Assembly: GCA_006218035.1 (NCBI GenBank)
Contig: VBWC01000001.1
Coordinates: 1-64,000, forward strand
DNA from: Gammaproteobacteria bacterium
Lineage (GTDB): Bacteria > Pseudomonadota > Gammaproteobacteria > VBWC01
Reading direction: 5' to 3'
Length of the DNA stretch: 64,000 bases
Position numbers and translations under genes: made by a program. The number at the start of each line of letters is the position of its first letter. Position 1 is the first letter of the stretch. The notes beneath the pieces were generated by a model that did not search any database, was not told the origin of the DNA, and worked only from the letters and a program-made list of their open reading frames with translations. Positions 58,921-64,000 of the stretch are shown piece by piece.

Positions 58921-59480
58921 AAGCGTTAAGCAGTGACGAGCGGCGCGGCCAGTTGCGCAACCGGGTTTCCATTGAGACACGTCCTGCTATCCTGGAGCGG
59001 CGTACCCGCCTGGGCGACTGGGAACTCGACACCGTCATCGGCCAAGGTCACAAACAGGCCTTAGTATCGCTGACCGAGCGGAAGTCGCGGCTGGCGCTGT
59101 TCGCCAAAGTCCCCAACAAGGGTGCCGAAGGTGTTAAACAGGCTGTTTTGAAACTGCTCGCACCGCTATCCGACCAAGTTCATACGCTGACCTCGGACAA
59201 CGGCAAAGAGTTTGCGCACCACGAAGCCATTGCCGAAGCACTTGATGCCGACTTCTACTTCGCGCATCCGTATGCATCTTGGGAGCGCGGCCTGAATGAA
59301 AACACCGACGGCCTTATCCGCCAGTATTTCCCCAAGGGCTGTGACTTCACCACCATAACGCAGAGAGATATTCAGAAGGCGATGGATAAACTCAACAACC
59401 GTCCCAGGAAATGTCTTGGCATGAAAACACCAAATCAGATATTTTTCGACATCAACCCGTCCGCTGCACTAGCGAGTTGA
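58921..59480 (+). pseudogene. IS30-family transposase, 3' part only
   Basis: About 186 codons match the C-terminal half of IS30 transposases: RRGQLRNRVSIETRPAILE, RLGDWELDTVIG (first Asp), LTSDNGKEFAHH (second Asp), and HPYASWERGLNENTDGLIRQYFPKG (final Glu), then NNRPRKCLGMKTPNQIF. The helix-turn-helix N-terminal half is absent, replaced by the palindrome at 58890-58920 and unrelated DNA. The frame is open from a GTG at 58878 but a functional transposase is not expected. It lies between a broken glycosyltransferase and new glycan genes. Confidence 0.8.
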
Positions 59481-59543
59481 GTCCGCCATGCGTAAAATAA
59501 CCACCTTCACTGGAAACGGAAAAAGGGAAAGAAAAAAGGGAAA

Positions 59544-60137
59544 ATGAGAGTTCATTTAGGGGCATTTGATCAGTCGGTTGAGGGTTGGGTGAATACCGAT
59601 ATTACCCCGCACCTGTGGATTGGCAAGGTACCAGGTCTGGCCTGGTTGATGTTCAAAGTCGGCAGGATGCCCAGGGAACGTTATGCGCAGCATAGAGAGG
59701 GGGTCTTTTCCAGATTGCAGTATCTTGATCTGACAAAGAAGTTGCCTTATGCAGACAATGCCATCGAGGCGATTTTTAGCTCTCATGTTTTTGAACATCT
59801 GTTTATGGATGAAGTTGAGAGGCTTGTTGACGAGTGTTTTAGAGTATTAAAGCCTGGTGGCGTCGTCAGGGTGGTCGTGCCGGATCTTGAAAAAATCATG
59901 AAGTTGTATGATGCGAACGATCCGAGAGAGTTTTTGGCATCCATTTATGAGGTGGCTACGCGTTCTGCGGTAAAAAATTCCCATCATTCCGGTTTTACAG
60001 GGGCATTTATTTCCAGGCTTTTTCAAGAAGCTGGATTTACCAAATGCTCAGTGCTCGAATATAAATCAGGGCAATGCCCCGATTTGAACAAGCTGGACAA
60101 TCGCCCGGATTCATTGTTTTTTGAGGCGATCAAGTGA
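59544..60137 (+). CDS. SAM-dependent methyltransferase (class I, Methyltransf_11 type)
   Basis: This 197-residue protein starts RVHLGAFDQSVEGWVNTDITP, a form of the motif I region seen in small polysaccharide methyltransferases. It then has LPYADNAIEAIFSSHVFEHLFMDEVERLVDECFRVLKPGGVVRVVVPDLEKI, the typical post-motif block. AT-richer than the core genes and probably transferred. The likely target is a sugar or lipid-linked glycan, but this is not shown by the sequence. Confidence 0.82.
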   Translation: MRVHLGAFDQSVEGWVNTDITPHLWIGKVPGLAWLMFKVGRMPRERYAQHREGVFSRLQYLDLTKKLPYADNAIEAIFSSHVFEHLFMDEVERLVDECFRVLKPGGVVRVVVPDLEKIMKLYDANDPREFLASIYEVATRSAVKNSHHSGFTGAFISRLFQEAGFTKCSVLEYKSGQCPDLNKLDNRPDSLFFEAIK

Positions 60138-60159
60138 CGAAGACAGCATATATCATTTA

Positions 60160-60350
60160 TCACTTTAGTCCGTAAGACTTGATCATGGCCATCACGCCGC
60201 GTTTGGTGGCGGTCAGCAGCGGCGCCAACCTCGTGCCGGGCATTGACCTCTGGCGCATGTTAGTGCTGGTCGACGTGTTCTGCCCCTGCACCATCGCGCG
60301 GCTGTTCCGATTTTCGTGCGTCGAAGACGCGAAGAGGATAACTATTAATG
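60160..60350 (-). other. Possible insertion-sequence remnant
   Basis: The minus strand reads an end-of-gene-like stretch finishing LLTATKRGVMAMIKSYGLK before a stop at 60160. Upstream of about 60330 the frame has no likeness. It looks like the tail of a mobile-element protein or of another foreign gene, but I could not assign a family. Low confidence. Confidence 0.25.
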
Positions 60351-61388
60351 CTTGACCCCATCGATTCCCCCACATCAGCAAAATCCCCATTCGATATATT
60401 CCTTCCCCTGATGGCGAAGGTTCAGGCGACAGGAACACCAGAGACATTCTCCTGGTCGGTAAGTGAGGCCTATCACACGGTAGAGTCGGATCTGTACGAT
60501 CAGGTACATGTCTCGATGTTCATTTCGCTGGACCGCATCTGGCAGCGGCTCGTCAGCTGCTTGCCGGCTGAACCAGCCAAACTTCGCGTGCTTGATGTCG
60601 GGGCAGGCACCGGCCTGGTAGGCCAGATGTTTGATCGTCTCGCGCCGTCGAGGGTGGAAACCCTGACGTGCGTGGAACCCAATCAGGCGATGATCGTGAA
60701 GGCAAGCCAGAAGGCCAAGTCATGGGCCTTTCCTGTCGAATTCGTAAACGGCGTGCTGGGTGCCGTACCGCCAGCGCCGACGTTTGATGTGATCACTATC
60801 AACAGCGTACTGCATCACATCGTCGAACTCGGGCCCTTTTTGCAAAGGCTGTCGGCTTATCTGAAACCAGGTGGCGTCTTTCTTGCCGCGCATGATCCTC
60901 GCGGAGATGCCTGGTCGGATCCGATTGCCATTCAGAGGAAGGAATCGCGTCGATTCTGGCGCTTCATTGATCCGCTGCTGGTCACCAATACCCTGCAGTC
61001 GAAATGCTCCCGGTGGCTGGGGCGGCAGCCAGCGAGCGTGTCGATGGAGGAAAAGGTGAATGCCATTCTCATCGGAGAAGGGGCGATCGGGAGCCCGATG
61101 GATATCAAATCCATCTACGCCGTTACCGACATCCATGTGCCCGGGCAGCCTGGTGCAATGGGCACGGGGCTCTCTACGACGTGGATGGCCAAGCACCTTG
61201 AGGGATTCTCGCTGGAAGACAGCTTCACCTACCAGTATTTCGGCTTTGACTGGGTCCACCTGGGCGTGATCCAGCGCCGGATGGAACACCGCTTGTGGAA
61301 TCGGGGCGATGCGCACGGTTTCCTCTTCGCCAGTGCCTGGCGGTTTCGAAGCGAGTCACTGCCAAATGGAGGCGGCCGACGTGACTGA
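60348..61388 (+). CDS. SAM-dependent methyltransferase, long type
   Basis: This 346-residue protein has the class I motif I LRVLDVGAGTGLVGQMFDRL, acidic TCVEPNQAMIV, and FDVITINSVLHHIVELGPFLQRLSAYLKPGGVFLAAHDPRGD. Its C-terminal 150 residues (from about 200) do not match the core fold and may be an added substrate domain. AAGAGG lies about ten bases before the ATG. The stop overlaps the next start as TGATG, so the methyltransferase and the GT32 gene are coupled. Substrate unknown, probably a surface glycan. Confidence 0.8.
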   Translation: MLDPIDSPTSAKSPFDIFLPLMAKVQATGTPETFSWSVSEAYHTVESDLYDQVHVSMFISLDRIWQRLVSCLPAEPAKLRVLDVGAGTGLVGQMFDRLAPSRVETLTCVEPNQAMIVKASQKAKSWAFPVEFVNGVLGAVPPAPTFDVITINSVLHHIVELGPFLQRLSAYLKPGGVFLAAHDPRGDAWSDPIAIQRKESRRFWRFIDPLLVTNTLQSKCSRWLGRQPASVSMEEKVNAILIGEGAIGSPMDIKSIYAVTDIHVPGQPGAMGTGLSTTWMAKHLEGFSLEDSFTYQYFGFDWVHLGVIQRRMEHRLWNRGDAHGFLFASAWRFRSESLPNGGGRRD

Positions 61389-62074
61389 TGCCCCCGCCGT
61401 TGTTCGGAAGGAAGGATGACGAAGTGATCAATCGTGTTTTTCACCAGATATGGATCAACAAGGCGCAGCCCGAACTACCGGAACAGTTCAAGCGCTATCG
61501 CGATACGTGGCTGGCACACCACCCCGACTGGGAGTACCGACTGTGGAACCTGGAGAATCTTGATTTTCGCCCGGAGTGTGAATCGCTGCTGTCCCAATGC
61601 CAACAACCTGCCCAAATGGCCGATCTCTTGCGCATAGAGATTCTTTTTCGGCATGGCGGGGTCTACGTCGATACCGATTTCGAGTGCCTGCGTAGCATTG
61701 ATGACCTCTTGCATGGGGTTTCGGGCTTTGCTTGTTCCGAAGACGGGCGTTACTTGGCAAGTGGCATTCTAGGTGCCACACAATCTGCCCCCTGGTTAAG
61801 GCGGATCATTGATCGATTCCCGGAGCAGCTAGGCATTCACCCGGTAAACATTGAAACCGGGCCAGTATTTCTCACGAGTACCCTACTTCGTTACGGGACC
61901 GACGCTGGTTTCATACTGTTTCCGACAAACTATTTCTATCCGTTTAACTACCATACGAAAAATCGGTCTGAAGTGGATTTGTCAAAAAGCTACGCGGTCC
62001 ATCATTATGCGGATTCCTGGAAAACGCCGCCGTCGCTGTGGCGTCGGATACTGCGTCGAATCCGCAGGCGATAA
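61388..62074 (+). CDS. GT32-family glycosyltransferase (OCH1/capsule type)
   Basis: This 228-residue enzyme shows the GT32 pattern: NRVFHQIWINKAQPELPEQF, WLAHHPDWEYRLWN, QMADLLRIEILFRHGGVYVDTDFECL with the DxD metal-binding motif, and GILGATQSAPWLRRII. It transfers sugars such as mannose or galactose from nucleotide sugars. It is translationally coupled to the methyltransferase before it (TGATG) and sits two bases before the flippase gene. Confidence 0.85.
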   Translation: MPPPLFGRKDDEVINRVFHQIWINKAQPELPEQFKRYRDTWLAHHPDWEYRLWNLENLDFRPECESLLSQCQQPAQMADLLRIEILFRHGGVYVDTDFECLRSIDDLLHGVSGFACSEDGRYLASGILGATQSAPWLRRIIDRFPEQLGIHPVNIETGPVFLTSTLLRYGTDAGFILFPTNYFYPFNYHTKNRSEVDLSKSYAVHHYADSWKTPPSLWRRILRRIRRR

Positions 62075-62076
62075 AT

Positions 62077-63525
62077 ATGTCGGTGAAACGAGAGCGCCTT
62101 CATCGTACGTTCGCCTATGCTTACTTGGCGACCGGCCTGGCACAGTGCGCCGAGATAGGTTTTAGCTACATCCTTTTCAAGTCATTTGAGCCTGCCCAGA
62201 TCGGTCTTTACGGGTGGGCTGCTGCGTTGATCGCCTTCTTCGGCGTCGCTGTCGATCTGGGGCTGGAATCGCTGATGGTTCGGCGTATCAGCGAGGGGGG
62301 CGTGAGGCTATGGGACGCCATCGGCGCCGCTTGCCTGGTGCGCTTGCCTGTGATCCTGGTTGGCGCGCTTTTGCTCGTTGTGCTGGCGCAGGGTGCCGTC
62401 ATCGGGGCGGAGGCCTCTTTGTTTCTGGCCGTGATGGGCAGCCAGGTTGTGTTCAACGTCTGGGACGGTGTCTGTCGCGCGTGGCTGCGTGCTCACGACC
62501 GCCAGACAGCGGCGAACGTGACTGCCTCATGTTTGTCCATCCTGCGCATGCTCCTGATCCTCGGGGTCAGCCGGATCCCCGGTACCACGCTTCTCGATGT
62601 GGTGGCAGGTCTGCTGCTGGTCCGACTCGTGACTTCCATCACCTTCTATCTTTGGGCCAGACAGACCGGACCGGCTGTTCAGTCCGGCACAGGGGGAGTA
62701 TTGAAACTGGCCGCAGTGCAAGTCAGGACAGGTGTGTCGCTAGGTCTGATTTCGCTTTTGACCGTAGTGCAGAACCGACTTGATTGGCTGCTGATTGACC
62801 GCTTCGTTTCGCTTGATGCCCTGGCTTCATATTCAATGGCGAACAAGCTCTATGAAATCTCGCAAGTGCTGGTTGGCGTTGCAATCACCACGCTGTACCC
62901 ATTGCTCTGTCGGACACAACACCCGGCCAGAGTAGTACATGAGCTGCTGCTCCGCCTGGTTGTGGCTTTCGGCATATTGCTTGGAATAGGCGGGCTGTTT
63001 ACCCTGCCAGACCTCCTGGATGCGATTTTTGACGGGAAGTTTGGTGACATCGGTGTTACCGTCCGATTGATGATGATAGCGGTCGGTTTCATGGCGCTGT
63101 CAGGTATTCTCTACAATCTGGCACTTGCGCGAGGAATGGAACGCAAGCTCCTGCTGGTGGCTGGACTGGTGACTGCTACGCAGGCGTTGAGTAACTACTG
63201 GCTTATTCAACAATTGGGCATCGTGGGCGCCGCGGCCGGGATGCTAGTGCTTGTCGTCGGCACGTCATCTGGCCTCACTATCCTTGTCGTTCAAGGAGGC
63301 CTGATGTCCGGGAAGACTATGTTCCGGATCTGGTCATTGATGCTCTGGTTTGCAGCTTTGGGGGCATGGGCCACCTTGCACGGCAGCGTTGAAATCTGGT
63401 TGGCTGCGCTATGTTTCCTTTTCACAGCCATTGCGTGTTGGCTCGTACTGTTTTCGCGAAGCGAGCGCCGCGAGTTGGTTGCCATCGCCAGGCGTATGCG
63501 GAATGTGCAAGGCCAGTCAGGTTAA
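62077..63525 (+). CDS. Oligosaccharide flippase (Wzx-like, MOP superfamily)
   Basis: This 482-residue protein has about 12-14 membrane helices. It has the polysaccharide-transporter features: AYLATGLAQCAEIGFSYILFKSF at the start, GLISLLTVVQNRLDWLLIDRFVSLDALASYSMANKLYEI in the middle and VTATQALSNYWLIQQLGIVGAAAGMLVL in the third quarter. It would move an undecaprenyl-linked glycan across the inner membrane. The start ATG 62077 follows the GT32 stop by two bases. It fits a polysaccharide unit with the WecA-like and GT32 genes. Confidence 0.85.
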   Translation: MSVKRERLHRTFAYAYLATGLAQCAEIGFSYILFKSFEPAQIGLYGWAAALIAFFGVAVDLGLESLMVRRISEGGVRLWDAIGAACLVRLPVILVGALLLVVLAQGAVIGAEASLFLAVMGSQVVFNVWDGVCRAWLRAHDRQTAANVTASCLSILRMLLILGVSRIPGTTLLDVVAGLLLVRLVTSITFYLWARQTGPAVQSGTGGVLKLAAVQVRTGVSLGLISLLTVVQNRLDWLLIDRFVSLDALASYSMANKLYEISQVLVGVAITTLYPLLCRTQHPARVVHELLLRLVVAFGILLGIGGLFTLPDLLDAIFDGKFGDIGVTVRLMMIAVGFMALSGILYNLALARGMERKLLLVAGLVTATQALSNYWLIQQLGIVGAAAGMLVLVVGTSSGLTILVVQGGLMSGKTMFRIWSLMLWFAALGAWATLHGSVEIWLAALCFLFTAIACWLVLFSRSERRELVAIARRMRNVQGQSG

Positions 63526-63549
63526 CCCATATTTATTTGGAAAAATTTT

Positions 63550-64000
63550 ATGCCCTCTTACAAAGAAATCGGGATTCGCGCAGCTGCCGGTTTACACGAG
63601 GATTGCGCTCACCTGATCGCGCAATACGTAAGGCCAGGAAACAGTGTGATTGAACTGGCCGCAGGCGCCGGGGCCTTTGCTGCTCGTCTGGCAGATTCGG
63701 GATATAAGGTCATGGCGAATGACCTTGATGACCGCAACTGGGCAGCCCCCCAGGTAAGGAAACTTGCGCTGGACCTGGATCATGATTTCAGCCTCATCTG
63801 CCCCAGTTGGACTTTGATGCAGTGATCGCCATGGAAGTCATTGAGCACTTTCTGAATCCTTCGAAATTCCTGAACGACTGCAAGGGACTGGTCAAGCGCG
63901 ATGGTGTGTTTCTACTGTCGACACCCAACGTGCTCGACATACAGTCCAGGACCACCTGGCTCCGGACCGGGGTGCTTTTCCATTTCAGTCCAGAGAGTTT
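63550..64000 (+). pseudogene. SAM-dependent methyltransferase with a frameshift, cut by the window end
   Basis: From ATG 63550 the frame reads EIGIRAAAGLHEDCAHLIAQ, then NSVIELAAGAGAFAARLADSGYKVMANDLD (motif I and acidic loop) and ALDLDHDFS, and stops at 63825. From about 63795 a shifted frame continues the same family: HLPQLDFDAVIAMEVIEHFLNPSKFLNDCKGLVKRDGVFLLSTPNV. A single-base change between about 63785 and 63800 would join them. It is either a broken gene or a sequence error. The 3' end is outside the window. Confidence 0.65.

Overview
The window looks like a chromosome segment of a GC-rich gammaproteobacterium. The evidence is conserved gene order: aat, an arginyl/leucyl-transferase gene and infA are followed by clpA-clpS, a CspD-like gene and icd, then rluE-nudJ-mnmA-hflD-purB, as in Enterobacteria and relatives. 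lolA-rarA follow ftsK, and dnaX-ybaB-recR form a block. The genus cannot be told from the sequence alone. No tRNA, rRNA or CRISPR array was recognised.

Layout. (1) 1-7381 is an accessory island. It holds a P1B-type metal ATPase with an unusual DUF697-like, histidine-rich N-terminus. Next come one intact and one beheaded REP-associated (RAYT) transposase gene embedded in short repeats. Last is an AT-rich defence-like group on the minus strand: a TIR-domain gene, a DUF262 gene and a HEPN-domain gene. The TIR gene is bounded by integron recombination sites (an attC hairpin at its 3' end, a matching core at its 5' end), so it appears to be a mobile gene cassette. The DUF262 and HEPN genes overlap as TAATG. 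(2) 7382-20237 is core: siroheme synthase, an aldolase-dehydrogenase fusion, serS, a fluoride channel with a DUF190 partner, rarA-lolA-ftsK, alanine dehydrogenase and trxB. Dispersed 70-220 bp repeats lie in several gaps. (3) 20664-33292 carries a PilZ gene, the N-degron/Clp genes, infA, a cold-shock gene, icd, RNA-modification genes and purB.

(4) 33293-33855 has no protein gene but holds three tandem hairpin elements. Two are clearly homologous and carry C-rich (CCUCC) single-stranded stretches, which suggests a small-RNA family able to pair with Shine-Dalgarno sequences. (5) 33897-46431 holds a DUF7931 gene, a solitary secretin-like gene, a frameshifted cyclotransferase-like gene, mutL-amiC-tsaE-nnr, queG, orn, an M48 protease and rsgA, then a decayed response-regulator fragment. 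(6) 46024-55184 holds a PQQ sugar dehydrogenase, recR-ybaB-dnaX (with a plausible -1 frameshift site for a gamma subunit), a chemoreceptor, a PstS-like binding protein, an OprP-type porin and the SRP RNA gene. (7) 55770-64000 is a surface-polysaccharide region: a WecA-type glycosyltransferase, a YdcF/ElyC-like protein, glycosyltransferase and IS30 remnants, methyltransferases, a GT32 glycosyltransferase, a Wzx-like flippase and a frameshifted methyltransferase cut by the window end.

The most promising material for a new system is the TIR / attC / DUF262-HEPN block at 4398-7106 and the tandem C-rich RNAs at 33360-33815.
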